Assembly: GCF_002153745.1 (NCBI RefSeq)
Contig: NZ_JOPL01000033.1
Coordinates: 1-51,578 of the forward strand
Direction: 5' to 3'
DNA from: Acetobacter sp. DsW_063
Lineage (GTDB): Bacteria > Pseudomonadota > Alphaproteobacteria > Acetobacterales > Acetobacteraceae
DNA: 51,578 nucleotides
Below, piece by piece: positions 19,983 through 30,436 of the stretch (its first letter is position 1; every line of letters begins with the position of its first letter). The translations under genes and the position numbers were made by a program. The notes under the pieces are model-generated. The model saw only the letters and a list, made by a program, of their open reading frames with translations. It searched no databases and was not told the origin of the DNA.

Positions 19983-21493
19983 GCGGCGGCGTGTCCACCG
20001 ATATGGTGGCCCTTATCGTTTTCATCATCTTTTTCGGCGTGACGATTGTCGCTGGAAGCACAGTGTCCAGATGGCGTGGACGTCTGTCGTCGAACAAGGC
20101 TCCTGAGAAAGCAGTTCAGAGCGGCGGCCACGGCGCTGAGGACTGGGGGTTGGGTGGCCGGCAGTTCGGCGCATGGGTCACGTGGTTTCTCGTCGGTGGA
20201 GATTTTTACACCGCATACACGGTGATCGCCGTTCCGGCGCTGGTTTACGCGGTTGGCGCGTACGGCTTCTTCGCCCTGCCGTACACGATTATCGTCTACC
20301 CCTTCATCTTCGTCGTCATGCCGCGTCTATGGGATATCGCGCACAAGGCCGGGCTTGGCACTGCGGCTGATATCGTCCGGGCTCGCTTCGGCAGCCGGCC
20401 GCTGGAACTGGCGATCGCGACCTCGGGCCTTGTCGCCGTGATGCCGTATATCGCGTTGCAGTTGATCGGCATCCGAACGGTCATCGAGGCGCTTGGTCTT
20501 CCGGGCGACGTGCCGCTGGTGGTCGCGTTCGTTTCGCTTGCCGCTTACACGTGGTTCGGCGGCCTGCATGCCCCGGCGCTGACCGCGTTCATCAAAGACA
20601 TCATGATTTACATCGCCGTGATCGCCGCGGTGACGGTGATCCCGCTGCATCTCGGCGGATACGGCCATATGTTCGCGGCGATGAACACGACCCTGCCGCC
20701 GCCTGACGGTGAGCATGTGCTGAAGCCAGCGCAGATGGCGCCATACGCCACGCTCGCGTTGTCCTCTGCGTTGGCCGCGTTTTTGTACCCGCACACGCTG
20801 ACTGGTATTCTGGCGGCGAAGTCGGCGGATACGATTCGTCAGAACGCTGTCTATCTGCCGATCTATACCATCGTGCTCGGGCTGATCGCGATGCTGGGCT
20901 TCATGGCTCATGTCGCTGGCGTCGATACGCACTCGTCCTCGCTTGTCGTGCCGCTACTGTTCCAGAAAATCTTCCCGAGCTGGTTCGTCGGTTTTGCTTT
21001 CGCGGCAATTGCGGTCGGTGCGCTCGTTCCGGCGGCGGTGATGGCGATCGGAGCGGCGAATCTCCTGACCCACAACATCCTGCCCTCACGCTACGACACG
21101 GTGAATGGTGCGCGGGTCGCGGGTCTGGTTGTGAAGCTGGGCGCCCTGTTCTGCGTGTTGTTCCTGAACGCACAGTTCGCCATTGACCTTCAGCTTTTGG
21201 GCGGCGTGATCATCCTGCAGACGTTCCCGCCTCTTATCATGGGGCTGTTCAAGATCCGGTATTCGTCGGTCGGCATGCTGGCGGGTTGGGTGATCGGCAC
21301 GCTCGTCGGTCTGGGCCTGTGCTGGATGGACGGCCTGAAACCGGTTCACGCGGTGCCGCTGGGCGGCGATGCGCCGACATTGATATCGACCGGTCTGATC
21401 GCGTTGATCGTCAATCTGCTGGTGGTCGGCGTCGTCACTCTGGCGGGTCAGTTGGCCGCAGGCCGGAGCGGGAATGCCGCCGTTACGAAGTAA
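19979..21493 (+). CDS. sodium:solute symporter, MctP-like monocarboxylate permease
   Basis: Inner-membrane symporter of the SSS family, 504 residues with about thirteen hydrophobic segments. The N-terminal half (GLGGRQFGAWVTWFLVGGDF, then YTAYTVIAVPALVYAVGAYGFF) resembles rhizobial MctP, which imports lactate, pyruvate and some amino acids. Lactate or pyruvate is therefore the likely substrate, consistent with lutABC and pdc a few kilobases upstream, but this is inferred. ATG 19979 overlaps the DUF3311 stop; a slightly earlier in-frame ATG exists at 19958 but lies inside DUF3311. A strong terminator follows. Confidence 0.87.
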   Translation: MSGGVSTDMVALIVFIIFFGVTIVAGSTVSRWRGRLSSNKAPEKAVQSGGHGAEDWGLGGRQFGAWVTWFLVGGDFYTAYTVIAVPALVYAVGAYGFFALPYTIIVYPFIFVVMPRLWDIAHKAGLGTAADIVRARFGSRPLELAIATSGLVAVMPYIALQLIGIRTVIEALGLPGDVPLVVAFVSLAAYTWFGGLHAPALTAFIKDIMIYIAVIAAVTVIPLHLGGYGHMFAAMNTTLPPPDGEHVLKPAQMAPYATLALSSALAAFLYPHTLTGILAAKSADTIRQNAVYLPIYTIVLGLIAMLGFMAHVAGVDTHSSSLVVPLLFQKIFPSWFVGFAFAAIAVGALVPAAVMAIGAANLLTHNILPSRYDTVNGARVAGLVVKLGALFCVLFLNAQFAIDLQLLGGVIILQTFPPLIMGLFKIRYSSVGMLAGWVIGTLVGLGLCWMDGLKPVHAVPLGGDAPTLISTGLIALIVNLLVVGVVTLAGQLAAGRSGNAAVTK

Positions 21494-21517
21494 GAACGGC
21501 TCTGCTTCCCAATAAAT

Positions 21518-21560
21518 AAAGCCCTCCGCCCTGAAACAGGGCGGAGGGCTTTCTTCGTTT
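21518..21560 (+). terminator. strong Rho-independent terminator
   Basis: GCCCTCCGCCCT (21521-21532) pairs exactly with AGGGCGGAGGGC (21538-21549) around GAAAC. It is preceded by an A-rich stretch and followed by TTTCTTCGTTTT, so it may work in both directions for the symporter and the convergent muramidase gene. Confidence 0.9.
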
Positions 21561-21626
21561 TGAGCCGCCGTTTCCGTGTTGCAGGATCGCGGAACGTTGC
21601 GGTCTGCGATGCAGTAGACGTGGGTT

Positions 21627-22637
21627 TTACGCCCCGGACTGTTGAGACACGACCAGATCCAGAATTCGCATCGTATTGCCTCCGACAACGCCATCCGCCG
21701 GTATCTTGGCGCGTGATTGCGCCATGCGGACGGCGGCGGCCGTTCCCGCGCCGAAAACTCCGTCCGTTTCAATCTGGCTGACGCCCGCAAGGACGCGGTT
21801 GAGCGCACGTTGTACGGCGCGCACGTCCTGTCCCCGGCTTCCGATTTGCAGCAGACGCGTGGAGATGGAGCGGTGATGAAGCGGCGCTCTGTGCTGATAC
21901 GGAGCCCTGTCTCGCCCGGGAATGACCGACGCCGTCGTGACGGCAGATTGGGGCTGTTGATCCGCCTTTTTCGGGGCGGCCGACTGTAGCGCTGTACGGT
22001 CTTCCGCAGCGCAGGCAAGGAAAAGAGCCTTCGTGTCGTTATTGCGCTGGTCCGATGGACCGTGCCGTCGGCACGCTCCTGCAGCCTTGACCCAGTCATG
22101 GTTTTGGCAGGCGGCGATCAGGGTGTGGAACTGCCTGAGGCCGGTGGCCTTCCGGTGACGGGCGGGGTCAGCGTTCCGTCCTTCGCCGAGATTGTAGATC
22201 ATGTCGAACAGGGCGATCTTCGCTTTCTCGGGGTAGGAATCGAAGCCCGAAAAAACATCGACCAGATCGGCATAAAATTCCTGCAGCTTCACATCGAACA
22301 GCCGCGTGATCTCAGCATCCGGCATGACGAGCGTCGTGCTGGATTCATAGAACTTGGCATTATGGGAGTTCGGCGTGTGCGCAGGCGACAACGCTTGTAT
22401 CGTTTCCCACTCCTTCTTCTTTTCTGCCGCCGTGGCTGGCGCTCGTGTAGTCTTGTTGAGGTAGCTCAGCGTCGTCGCATCCTCTGCAGTCGGGCAATAA
22501 TATCCGACTGCGACCGTAACGAGACTGCGGCTGTCCAGGTAGAAATGGGCCACCCGTCCTTCACCGTTGCCGATAAAGCTGCGGATTTTTGTCAGGGTCG
22601 CATCGGAGATCGACCCGCCGCGCCACGCAAGCGTCAT
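21627..22637 (-). CDS. GH24 (T4-type) muramidase with C-terminal peptidoglycan-binding domain
   Basis: Predicted peptidoglycan hydrolase of 336 residues. Glu26 (NGEGR), Asp35 (FYLDSR) and Thr41 (LVTVAVGY) have exactly the 9- and 6-residue spacing of the T4 lysozyme E11-D20-T26 triad, and IALFDMIYNLGEG matches the family helix. A linker (about 215-258) leads to a PG_binding_1 domain (about 262-328; GSRGQDVRAVQRALN, TDGVFGAGTAAAV). No signal peptide is visible, so export needs a holin-like or contact-dependent route. The gene overlaps the upstream secreted-protein gene by ATGA. It could be an interbacterial effector, a toxin-release muramidase or a prophage remnant; no other phage genes are present. 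Confidence 0.8.
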   Translation of the reverse strand: MTLAWRGGSISDATLTKIRSFIGNGEGRVAHFYLDSRSLVTVAVGYYCPTAEDATTLSYLNKTTRAPATAAEKKKEWETIQALSPAHTPNSHNAKFYESSTTLVMPDAEITRLFDVKLQEFYADLVDVFSGFDSYPEKAKIALFDMIYNLGEGRNADPARHRKATGLRQFHTLIAACQNHDWVKAAGACRRHGPSDQRNNDTKALFLACAAEDRTALQSAAPKKADQQPQSAVTTASVIPGRDRAPYQHRAPLHHRSISTRLLQIGSRGQDVRAVQRALNRVLAGVSQIETDGVFGAGTAAAVRMAQSRAKIPADGVVGGNTMRILDLVVSQQSGA

Positions 22638-23152
22638 TGCGCGGCCGCCTGAGGACTGGCGAACGTGACTTGCTCGCAGCTCTGCAGCGGCGCCGCCTTG
22701 CCGGAATCCTGACGCCCGGGGACGAAGGCGGGCTCCAGAGCAGTGTAGATCAGGACGGGACGGTCAAGGACGTCCTTGTCAGCGAGCAGCGTCACATATC
22801 CTTGCGCGGGCTTGTCTTTCGACGCGCAGAACGGGTCCTGCTTGTGCGAGACGCCGCTCACGGGCCGGATGACATAGACGTCAGGGGATATCTGGTTTTC
22901 CTGCCCCGGGAAGGAGCCGTAATATTCCAGCTTGAACGCGCCGAGGTGAGGGAAGGTCACCTGGTCGCCATTAATGGAAATATGATCATCGAACTGCACG
23001 TCCGAAAGACTTTTCCAGTTCGTGATCTGCGGCGGCTGGTGCGGAGTCTGGGCGAGTGTGTGTCCGGACGTCAAAACACTGCATATAAGGGCGGCCAATC
23101 CCAGATTTCTGTTTGGAACTTGTGATCTGGAGCGTACAAAAAACTGAATCAC
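22634..23152 (-). CDS. secreted protein of unknown function, partner of the muramidase
   Basis: Not recognised. The 172-residue product has an Arg-containing N-terminus, a hydrophobic core (LGLAALICSVLTSG) and a likely cleavage after HTLA (residue 34), so it should reach the periplasm. The mature part holds two cysteines (DPFC, LQSC) that could form a disulfide. The start is GTG 23152 with AGGA six bases upstream. Its stop overlaps the muramidase start, implying coordinated expression. An exported protein coupled to a signal-less muramidase is the usual layout of a periplasmic immunity protein with its effector, but an accessory toxin subunit is also possible. Confidence 0.6.
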   Translation of the reverse strand: MIQFFVRSRSQVPNRNLGLAALICSVLTSGHTLAQTPHQPPQITNWKSLSDVQFDDHISINGDQVTFPHLGAFKLEYYGSFPGQENQISPDVYVIRPVSGVSHKQDPFCASKDKPAQGYVTLLADKDVLDRPVLIYTALEPAFVPGRQDSGKAAPLQSCEQVTFASPQAAAQ

Positions 23153-23538
23153 TCTATCCTCGACTTAAGATTGCACGGATACGACTTGTCTTTTGTGACT
23201 ATATACCACGGAAGCTGTAGGCGGGAATTCCCGTGGCCGGTCGGGAGAAACCTGAAGTTTTTCCGTGCAGGGGTAATACGGTGTGCAGGAGCCATTAGTC
23301 TCCGGGGCTTTGCGGTCGCTTCCGGTGCGAACGTCAATCCACAGGGTTGTGTGCTGTGTCGACGCGGGCCGGAAGATCTGACCCGCCCCGGTTCTCTGAA
23401 GCCCTGCCCGTTCAAATATTGTGGAGAGACGGAGAGCGTTCAGGGCGTCATGGTAACGTAGCCGCAGCTTTGATTATGGCGCGACGTTTTGACACATCAC
23501 CCGCACATGACAGGCCATCCGGTGGATGGATTCGCCGC
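23153..23538. other. gap between the ADP-ribosyltransferase and the secreted protein gene
   Basis: 386 bases. Short open frames on both strands lack ribosome-binding sites and recognisable sequence. I see no immunity-type gene for the ADP-ribosyltransferase here. The promoter for the two minus-strand genes downstream should lie in the lower part. Confidence 0.5.
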
Positions 23539-24108
23539 TCATGCCTGTGCTGGCGGGGGCATTGGAAGCCATCCGATAAGCTGGCTCTCTTGCGTCGGTA
23601 TCCGGTCGACGCTCATGTAAGTGTCGAAAAAATACCGTCCTGTCATGTAACCGACGACAGCGGTTGAAGGAATCGGGCCCTCCTTCAGCCATTCCCGCTG
23701 GGTCGAGAACGGGCGGTCTATGCCAGCGCGGTCGAATTCGTCGTTTACGTCGCGAAAAGGGCCGGTCGCGCCAGCGGCGCCGGTTCTGATCTTGTAAAGT
23801 GTCTTGGCGAGCATGCCCTGCGCAAGCAAAGGGTCAGGGGTCTGGATCATGCCGTAAGACCCGGTGGAGACGAACTGGCTGTCATATTTAGTCGCCCTAC
23901 CGCGCGAAGGGCCTGACGAGTAGCTGCCGTTCACATGGTCGATAAGGGTGACATCACCACCACCGTTCCAGGGTGCGAAGCCGTCGCGTGCAATGTCCTG
24001 AGGCGAGCGCGCGTCCCAGCGGTAGGTGTATTCAGGCAATTTTTTCTGGTTAAGGACGCGCCCGGCGATGCGCCGTTTCCTTCCAAGCCAGGTGGTCAGG
24101 TCAGACAA
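23539..24108 (-). CDS. putative ADP-ribosyltransferase toxin, pertussis/cholera-toxin-like
   Basis: A 189-residue protein with the R-S-E signature of arginine-type or pertussis-like ADP-ribosyltransferases. Tyr29-Arg30-Trp-Asp-Ala-Arg matches YRYDSR of pertussis toxin S1 (catalytic Arg9). LIDH58 matches LDH35, FVSTGS (81-84) matches FVSTSS, and Gln137-Arg-Glu139 followed by WLKEGPIP matches Q127-S-E129 and YLAHRRIP. No signal peptide is visible; the N-terminus is basic. I choose TTG 24108 because GGAG lies seven bases upstream; another TTG at 24126 has none. The target is unknown. The gene lies upstream of, and in the same orientation as, the muramidase pair. Assignment rests on motif order and spacing, not on a database search. 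Confidence 0.7.
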   Translation of the reverse strand: MSDLTTWLGRKRRIAGRVLNQKKLPEYTYRWDARSPQDIARDGFAPWNGGGDVTLIDHVNGSYSSGPSRGRATKYDSQFVSTGSYGMIQTPDPLLAQGMLAKTLYKIRTGAAGATGPFRDVNDEFDRAGIDRPFSTQREWLKEGPIPSTAVVGYMTGRYFFDTYMSVDRIPTQESQLIGWLPMPPPAQA

Positions 24109-24400
24109 GATGGATCTCCGTGCCAAGTGGGTGTGGAAGGGCTGCCTGCGAAAGCCTGAGCGTAAAATTGCAAAGTATTTTAATTGGCTTGCCTCTTCCG
24201 GCGCGGCTCATGCCAGACGCACGTCACACAGGGAAAAAGGAAGGACGAACCTTTTAGAACGGCTTTCATATTGCCGTGACGATACACCGCCGACCGGATG
24301 CTACAATCGGTAATTGGTGTCATGCACGCGCTCCCTGCCGGGTCTGCTGCGCAGTTCTGCCCGTGGCTCCGTTGACGATGTCATGGTAAGGACGCCACTC

Positions 24401-25804
24401 ATGACCATCCGCACACGCTTCGCTCCGTCCCCGACCGGCCTGCTGCATATCGGCAACGCCCGCGCCGCCCTGTTCAACTTCCTCTACGCCCGCCACCATG
24501 GCGGACAGTTCCTCCTCCGCATCGAGGACACGGACAAGGAGCGTTCGACGCAACAGGCCGTCGACGTCATCTTCGCCGGTCTGAGCTGGATGGGAATCAC
24601 CGCCGATGAGGAGCCGGTGTTTCAGTCCACCCGGCAGGCGCGTCACACCGAGGTCGCGCTGCAACTGCTTGAGGCAGGCCGCGCCTATAAGTGCTTCTGT
24701 ACGCCGGAAGATCTGAAGGAGATGCGCGAGCGGGCGATGGCGGAGGGCAAGCCCCCCCGTTACAACGGCATGTGGCGCGACCGCGATCCGTCCGAAGCCC
24801 CTCCCGGCTCTCCTTACGCCGTGCGAATCAAGGCCGAGCGCGAGGGCGAGACGGTTATTCAGGATCTGGTGCAGGGCGAAGTGCGCGTCGCCAACGCCGA
24901 ACTGGACGACATGATCATCCTTCGCTCCGACGGGACGCCGACCTATCAGCACGCGGTGGTCGTGGACGACCACGACATGGAGATCACCCACGTTATCCGT
25001 GGCGACGATCACCTGACCAACACTTTCCGGCAGCTGATGATCTATCGCGCCATGGGCTGGACACCGCCGAACTTCGCGCATCTGCCGCTGATCCACGGGC
25101 CGGACGGCGCCAAGCTGTCGAAGCGGCACGGCGCGCAGTCGGTCGTCGAATTCCGCGACGAAGGCATCCTGCCGGAAGCGCTCTGCAACTATCTCCTGCG
25201 CCTCGGCTGGGGCCATGGCGACGCCGAGATCCTGTCGCGTGAAGAGCAGATTCGCCTGTTTGACCTCGACGGCGTCGGCCGCTCGGCCTCTCGCATGGAC
25301 TACACCAAGCTGTCGCACATCAACGGCGTGTGGATGCGCGAAGCCGACGACGCGCGGCTGACCGATGAAGTGATGCAGCGCCTCGCCGGGCGCGAAGGCG
25401 TGGACACGGGAGAGGATACGCGGGCGCGTGTTCTGACCCTGATGCCCGGCCTCAAGGAACGGGCGCGCACGCTGGTCGACCTGACCGACAGCGCCGCCTT
25501 CCTGGGGCGCAGCCTGCCGCTGAGCTACGACGCCAAGGCCGAGAAACTGCTGACGCCGGAGGCGCGGGCCATGCTCGGCGCGCTGGCGCGGGACCTCGCC
25601 GTGGTCGATCCGTTCACGGCACCGGCAATCGACGCGGCGCTGCGACGCTTCGCGGAAAACAGCGGCCACAAGCTGGGACAGGTCGCCCAGCCGCTGCGCG
25701 CGGCCCTGACCGGAACCACCACATCGCCCGGCATCGACGCGACGGTGGCGGCTCTGGGCAAGGACGAGGTTCTGGCCCGTATCGGAGCCGTCCTGCATGG
25801 CTGA
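24401..25804 (+). CDS. gltX: glutamyl-tRNA synthetase
   Basis: Class I aminoacyl-tRNA synthetase charging tRNA-Glu, 467 residues. The HIGH box appears as [18 protein letters not shown] and the KMSKS loop as [17 protein letters not shown] and RGDDHLTNT are also typical. The C-terminal third is the anticodon-binding region. ATG 24401 has TAAGGA eight bases upstream and yields the normal N-terminus ([13 protein letters not shown]); upstream in-frame starts at 24314 and 24383 are not needed. Its 3' end overlaps pyrB by 8 bases. Alphaproteobacteria often carry two GltX paralogues, and which tRNA (Glu or Gln) this one prefers cannot be told here. Confidence 0.95.
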   Translation: MTIRTRFAPSPTGLLHIGNARAALFNFLYARHHGGQFLLRIEDTDKERSTQQAVDVIFAGLSWMGITADEEPVFQSTRQARHTEVALQLLEAGRAYKCFCTPEDLKEMRERAMAEGKPPRYNGMWRDRDPSEAPPGSPYAVRIKAEREGETVIQDLVQGEVRVANAELDDMIILRSDGTPTYQHAVVVDDHDMEITHVIRGDDHLTNTFRQLMIYRAMGWTPPNFAHLPLIHGPDGAKLSKRHGAQSVVEFRDEGILPEALCNYLLRLGWGHGDAEILSREEQIRLFDLDGVGRSASRMDYTKLSHINGVWMREADDARLTDEVMQRLAGREGVDTGEDTRARVLTLMPGLKERARTLVDLTDSAAFLGRSLPLSYDAKAEKLLTPEARAMLGALARDLAVVDPFTAPAIDAALRRFAENSGHKLGQVAQPLRAALTGTTTSPGIDATVAALGKDEVLARIGAVLHG

Positions 25805-26756
25805 GGGACGGTCCGACGGCGCGCGTTTCTTCTCGCCGGCGGGGCGTCACCTGCTGGGATTGCAGGGGATGCATCCTACCCAGATCGAGCCGATCCTCGA
25901 TCTGGCCGAAACCTATGCGCTGATGAACCGCTCCAGAAAGACGCCGCGCGACCTGCTGCGCGGCCGCACGGTCATTAACCTGTTCTTCGAGGACAGCACG
26001 CGCACCCGCACGTCGTTCGAACTGGCCGGAAAGCGGCTGGGCGCCGACGTCATCAACATGTCGGTCGCGCAATCTTCCGTGAACAAGGGCGAGACGCTGC
26101 TCGACACGGCCGCGACGCTGAACGCCATGCGGACCGATATCCTCGTCGTGCGCCACGCCCAGTCCGGCGCGCCCGCGCTGCTGGCGAAAAAAGTCGAGGC
26201 CGCCGTAGTGAACGCGGGCGACGGCACGCATGAACACCCGACGCAGGCGCTGCTCGACGCGGTCACGATCCGCCGTCACCTCGGCCGCATCTCCGGCCTG
26301 ACCGTCGCGATCTGTGGCGACGTCGCGCATTCGCGCGTCGCGCGCTCCAACATCCATCTGCTGACCGCTATGGCCAACAAGGTCCGCGTCGTCGGCCCGC
26401 CGACGCTGGTGCCGGGCGCGTTCTCGGCATTGGGCGTCGAGGTCCACCACACGATGGAGGAAGGGCTGCGCGACGCCGACGTGGTGATGATGCTGCGTCT
26501 CCAGCGTGAGCGCATGTCCGGCGGACAGGTGCCCAGCGCACGCGAATATTTCCGCTTCTACGGCCTGAATCGCCGCCGCCTCGACCTCGCGAAGCCCGGC
26601 GCGCTGGTGATGCATCCGGGGCCGATGAATCGCGGCGTCGAGATCGACAGCCAGATCGCCGATTCCGATCAGAGCGTCATTCAGGAACAGGTCGAAATGG
26701 GGGTCGCCGTACGCATGGCCGTCCTCGATCGTCTGGTGCGCGGAGGCGTGTCATGA
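25797..26756 (+). CDS. pyrB: aspartate carbamoyltransferase catalytic subunit
   Basis: Catalyses carbamoyl phosphate plus aspartate to carbamoyl-aspartate in pyrimidine synthesis. It has 319 residues. The carbamoyl-phosphate loop [15 protein letters not shown], the HPTQALLDA motif and the late [10 protein letters not shown] are all present. No regulatory pyrI gene is adjacent. The start ATG lies inside gltX (8-base overlap) and the end overlaps pyrC by ATGA. The neighbouring dihydroorotase homologue lacks key metal ligands, which suggests it may act as an assembly partner of this enzyme. Confidence 0.96.
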   Translation: MAEGRSDGARFFSPAGRHLLGLQGMHPTQIEPILDLAETYALMNRSRKTPRDLLRGRTVINLFFEDSTRTRTSFELAGKRLGADVINMSVAQSSVNKGETLLDTAATLNAMRTDILVVRHAQSGAPALLAKKVEAAVVNAGDGTHEHPTQALLDAVTIRRHLGRISGLTVAICGDVAHSRVARSNIHLLTAMANKVRVVGPPTLVPGAFSALGVEVHHTMEEGLRDADVVMMLRLQRERMSGGQVPSAREYFRFYGLNRRRLDLAKPGALVMHPGPMNRGVEIDSQIADSDQSVIQEQVEMGVAVRMAVLDRLVRGGVS

Positions 26757-28105
26757 GCGCGAAGAGCACAGACATTCTGTTCGAGAACGTGCGCTTGCTG
26801 GACCCGGCAAGCGGGCTGGACCGCCCCGGTCGCCTGCTGGTCCGCAGCGGCAGGATCGCAGATCATGATCTGCCCGGCGCCGAAGGCGCGCCGGAGGGCG
26901 CCGAAATCGTACAGGGCGGGGGCGCGGTGCTGTGCCCCGGTCTGGTGGATATCCGCGTCGAAATTGGCGAACCCGGCCACGAGTATCGGGAGACGGTGAA
27001 GTCCGCCACGCGCGCGGCCTTCGCGGGCGGCGTCACCACTGTCGCCGTGCTGCCGACGGGAACGCCGCCCATCGACGACCCGGCCATGGTGCGGCTGCTC
27101 CGCTCGCGCGGTGACGATCCCGGATCGCTCACCCTGCTTCCGTATGGCGCGGTCACGAAAGGCTGCAAGGGCGGCGAACTGGCCGAAATCGGGCTGCTGC
27201 GCGAAGCGGGCGCCGTGGCGTTCACCGACGGCGCGCAGGCCATCGCATCCGCCCGGCTGATGAAGCTCGCCCTGACCTACGCACGCGGTTTCGGCGGCAT
27301 GGTCGTGCAGCACCCGGAGGAGCCGTCTCTGGCGGGCTCCGGCTGCGCCACGGACGGGGAGCTTGCGATACGCCTCGGCCTGCCGGGCATCCCGACCGCC
27401 GCAGAGGCGATCATGATCGCGCGCGACATCCGCCTTGCGGAGCTGACCGGCGGGCGGCTGCATTTCGGCCATGTCTCCACGGGGGAGGGCGTCGAGCTGA
27501 TCCGCCGCGCGAAGCAGCGGGGCCTTGCCGTCACATGCGACACGGCGCCGCAGTATTTCGATCTTAACGAGAACGCTATTGGCGATTTCCGAACCTACGC
27601 CAAGTTCTCCCCGCCGCTGCGCGCGGAGGCCGACCGGCTTGCGATCTGCGCCGCCCTTGCGGACGGCACCATCGACGCCGTCGCGTCCGACCACACCCCG
27701 CGCGACGCCGACGACAAGCGCCTGCCGTTCGCGCAGGCGGCGGCGGGCGGCACGGGGCTTGCGACGTTGCTGGGCGTCACGCTCACCCGGTATCACGACG
27801 GCACGCTGTCGCTGCTCGACGCGGTGGCGCTGCTGACCAGCCGTCCGGCCGCGTTGCTGGGGCTCGACAGGGAAACGACGGCCGTCACGCCGTCCCGCGC
27901 GCGGGGCGGATGGCGCCCGGCCGGGGCGTTGACCGCCGGACATGCCGCCGATCTGTGCCTGTTCGACCCGGATCGTGCATGGCGCGTCGTGGCGGGGTCG
28001 CTGCCCGGTCACGCGCAGAACACGCCGTTCGACGGGCGCGCGCTGGAAGGCCGCGTGCTCGGCACCTGGAAAGAAGGATTGCGGGTGTTCGGGGGAGAGG
28101 CGTGA
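26753..28105 (+). CDS. dihydroorotase homologue, probably PyrC'/PyrX-type with lost metal ligands
   Basis: Amidohydrolase-fold protein of 450 residues encoded directly after pyrB. Active dihydroorotases carry DxHxHxRxPG after the first strand; here the sequence is [11 protein letters not shown], so both metal-binding histidines are replaced. The usual PHH segment reads APQYF. The late Asp is retained in [17 protein letters not shown]. Similar HxH-less proteins accompany pyrB in other alphaproteobacteria and in Pseudomonas (PyrC'), where they are structural partners of aspartate carbamoyltransferase. I therefore doubt catalytic activity, and a true PyrC should exist elsewhere. It overlaps pyrB by 4 bases and plsY by 1. 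Confidence 0.82.
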   Translation: MSAKSTDILFENVRLLDPASGLDRPGRLLVRSGRIADHDLPGAEGAPEGAEIVQGGGAVLCPGLVDIRVEIGEPGHEYRETVKSATRAAFAGGVTTVAVLPTGTPPIDDPAMVRLLRSRGDDPGSLTLLPYGAVTKGCKGGELAEIGLLREAGAVAFTDGAQAIASARLMKLALTYARGFGGMVVQHPEEPSLAGSGCATDGELAIRLGLPGIPTAAEAIMIARDIRLAELTGGRLHFGHVSTGEGVELIRRAKQRGLAVTCDTAPQYFDLNENAIGDFRTYAKFSPPLRAEADRLAICAALADGTIDAVASDHTPRDADDKRLPFAQAAAGGTGLATLLGVTLTRYHDGTLSLLDAVALLTSRPAALLGLDRETTAVTPSRARGGWRPAGALTAGHAADLCLFDPDRAWRVVAGSLPGHAQNTPFDGRALEGRVLGTWKEGLRVFGGEA

Positions 28106-28731
28106 TGCTGGAGAACTCTTCCGCGCTTCTGATGGGCGCGATCGCGTTTCTGTCCTACCTGCTCGGCAGCGTGCCGTTTGGGCTGGTGCTGACCGCGCTG
28201 TCCGGCGAAGGCGATATCCGCAAGGTGGGCTCGGGCAATATTGGCGCCACCAACGTGCTGCGCACCGGGCGCAAGGACCTTGCAGCGGCGACACTGGCGC
28301 TGGACGCCGTCAAGGGTGCCGTCGCGGTCGCCATCGCATGGGTCATGACGCCGCCGGACATGGGCGCGCAGGCGATGTGCGTGGCGGCGGTGTTCGCCGT
28401 GCTGGGCCACTGCTTCCCGCTCTGGCTGGGCTTCAAGGGCGGCAAGGGCGTCGCAACCGGGCTGGGCGCGGTCATGGCGCTGTCATGGCCCGCAGGGCTC
28501 GCGGGCTGCGCCGTCTGGCTGCTGGGCGCGAAGTTGACGCGCATTTCCTCGGCAGGCGCGTTGCTGGCCTTCGCCGTGATGCCGCTGGTCCTGATGGCGC
28601 TGGCGGGGTTTTCGTTTTCAGCGTCGCCCAAGCCGCTGGCGGGGGTGTTGATCGCGGTGCTGATCTTTGTGCGGCATCACGCGAATATTGCGCGGCTGTT
28701 GAACGGGACGGAGCCGAGGATCGGGAAGTAG
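28105..28731 (+). CDS. plsY: acyl-phosphate:glycerol-3-phosphate acyltransferase PlsY
   Basis: Integral membrane enzyme that makes lysophosphatidic acid from acyl-phosphate and glycerol-3-phosphate, the first step of phospholipid synthesis. It has 208 residues and about six membrane segments. The three loop motifs are visible: GSGNIGATNVLR, HCFPLWLGFKGGKGVATG and VFVRHHANIARLLNGTEPRIG-like. The start ATG 28105 shares one base with the pyrC-like stop (TGATG). A longer reading frame begins upstream but lies in another gene. It closes the gltX-pyrB-pyrC-plsY run; the intergenic DNA after it becomes markedly AT-rich. Confidence 0.93.
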   Translation: MLENSSALLMGAIAFLSYLLGSVPFGLVLTALSGEGDIRKVGSGNIGATNVLRTGRKDLAAATLALDAVKGAVAVAIAWVMTPPDMGAQAMCVAAVFAVLGHCFPLWLGFKGGKGVATGLGAVMALSWPAGLAGCAVWLLGAKLTRISSAGALLAFAVMPLVLMALAGFSFSASPKPLAGVLIAVLIFVRHHANIARLLNGTEPRIGK

Positions 28732-28889
28732 GGTCGGGCTATTTCCTCGTAATGCTGATTTGGTGATTTTCTGTTTTCATTTTCGATGATTTGGTACGCG
28801 AATTTCGTTTGCGCTTAACTTATTTTAAAAAATTCTTTTTTGGCATCGTCAACAAGTGTGATGGACGTGCATTTGTCATGTGGCGTGTT

Positions 28890-30236
28890 TCATGAAAACA
28901 TCGATACAATTCTTTTTCTCAATGCGAAGGCTAACGCGAAAATTATAACTACTCCCCATAAGAAAATTTTCTGTTTCATTTTTTTTGATTGGTGAGGATT
29001 TTTCTTAAATAGAAGGAGTAATTTAATAATTTTTTCCTTTACCCAATCACGATCTGGGTCTCTGTTTTTCTCTATTTTAAGTCCTTTGAGTGTGCTGCCA
29101 GCGAGTTTGATACCGGCTAGGAAGGCAACCGTGAGATAGAATGGTCCCCATTTTATGGTTTTTTCACGGCCATTTTCATCGCGAGAAGCGACAAGAGGTT
29201 TTGCCTCTTCCCGAAGTGTCAGCAAGGTGGGTAAGACGCATTCCGTCGCTAAGGCGACAGGCCGGAAGATACGATCCGGATCGTCCGTGCCACCATATTT
29301 ATAAGCGTACTGGCAAAATACTGGTGGCGGTACTTCGCATTTTTCTGAAGGTTTCGTAATCGAGTATCCGCCATGTGATTGAGTGGCCGGGCAAGTCGCT
29401 GCGTTGTAGGCATCTATTTCTCGCCTAATGGCAGCTTCAGTTTCCAAGGACGCTGCCTTCCTGAAATTTCCGTACCACATAGCAAGGGAATCGGGGGAAA
29501 GTTCTTCGAAAGACGATAAGGTTTCAGTGCTCTGTTCAAGAAGCACTGCATGGAGGTTCTCCGTCCAAATGCAAGAAGTAAGCTGATCGTTTCCAGTTCT
29601 GTGACACCAATCAGCGTAACGATCCGCCTGATGCATGAGCCACGCGCTGTTGCCGTGCATGCTTTGCTCTTTTTGGGTGTAGTCAGCGGCGTCTTGAATT
29701 TTGGCTGCGTCAACGACAAAGAATAAGCCGGTAGACAAGCCGACAATAATCCAGAGATGTTCGAATAAATCCCACCGTTCTTTGGGAAGTCGAAAGAGAT
29801 CTGCAAGAAGGATGGACAAGCTCCATCCACCGACTAGCGCCATTATGGCGAGGGTAGCGTAGCCGGGAACGTCCCCAATACGTCCGGGACTGCCGAATAT
29901 GATTTCTTTCGGATCCGGGTTGATGACCGGCGCACCGCACAATGACAGGAGGCCGGGAAGGGCTATGAGCAGAAAGATGGCCGATGCAAAAATAGGACGC
30001 CTGAGTGTCAGTGCAGCGAGAGCGATAAGACACGCCTCCACTGCAGCGGCGAGTACGAGGCTTCCTAGGATAATCGCACGTCCTTGGTCTGCGTCGAATA
30101 CTGTGATCAGAGGAGGGGAAGCGTTAGGTGGCACAATGGTGTGTAGCTGTATGCCTAAACTAATTAAATTTTGCTGTACTGCCCAAGAGGCTCGACTAAG
30201 AGCGAAGAGATAGGGAGCGAAGAAAGCGCGCAACAT
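28890..30236 (-). CDS. unrecognised membrane protein with a cysteine-rich extracytoplasmic domain
   Basis: I do not recognise this 448-residue protein. Hydrophobic segments lie at about 54-78, 82-100, 126-147 and 161-176, followed by a soluble region (about 180-355) with six cysteines (211, 222, 282, 300, 308, 333), then segments at about 364-386 and 424-440. The even cysteine number and position suggest an extracytoplasmic domain with disulfides. The C-terminal 60 residues are Lys- and Ile-rich, and the corresponding DNA (28,890-29,150) is much more AT-rich than its neighbours, which hints at horizontal acquisition. It is a lone minus-strand gene between plsY and adh. Function is unknown. 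Confidence 0.65.
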   Translation of the reverse strand: MLRAFFAPYLFALSRASWAVQQNLISLGIQLHTIVPPNASPPLITVFDADQGRAIILGSLVLAAAVEACLIALAALTLRRPIFASAIFLLIALPGLLSLCGAPVINPDPKEIIFGSPGRIGDVPGYATLAIMALVGGWSLSILLADLFRLPKERWDLFEHLWIIVGLSTGLFFVVDAAKIQDAADYTQKEQSMHGNSAWLMHQADRYADWCHRTGNDQLTSCIWTENLHAVLLEQSTETLSSFEELSPDSLAMWYGNFRKAASLETEAAIRREIDAYNAATCPATQSHGGYSITKPSEKCEVPPPVFCQYAYKYGGTDDPDRIFRPVALATECVLPTLLTLREEAKPLVASRDENGREKTIKWGPFYLTVAFLAGIKLAGSTLKGLKIEKNRDPDRDWVKEKIIKLLLLFKKNPHQSKKMKQKIFLWGVVIIFALAFALRKRIVSMFS

Positions 30237-30436
30237 AAATGGACTCCGTCATCGTCACTTAGAGGTATTTTATCGACCTTTCAACGAACTCTCAGCTTGC
30301 CCCTTACCTACACTTGCGGTGTCGCTTCAGTCCACACGGGGTTAGATCAAAGATCGTCTTCAAATATTCAGCTATTCTGCCCGCAACACCTTGTTCGATT
30401 CCGCTGCATAGAACTTACACTTGGGAGGATACCACA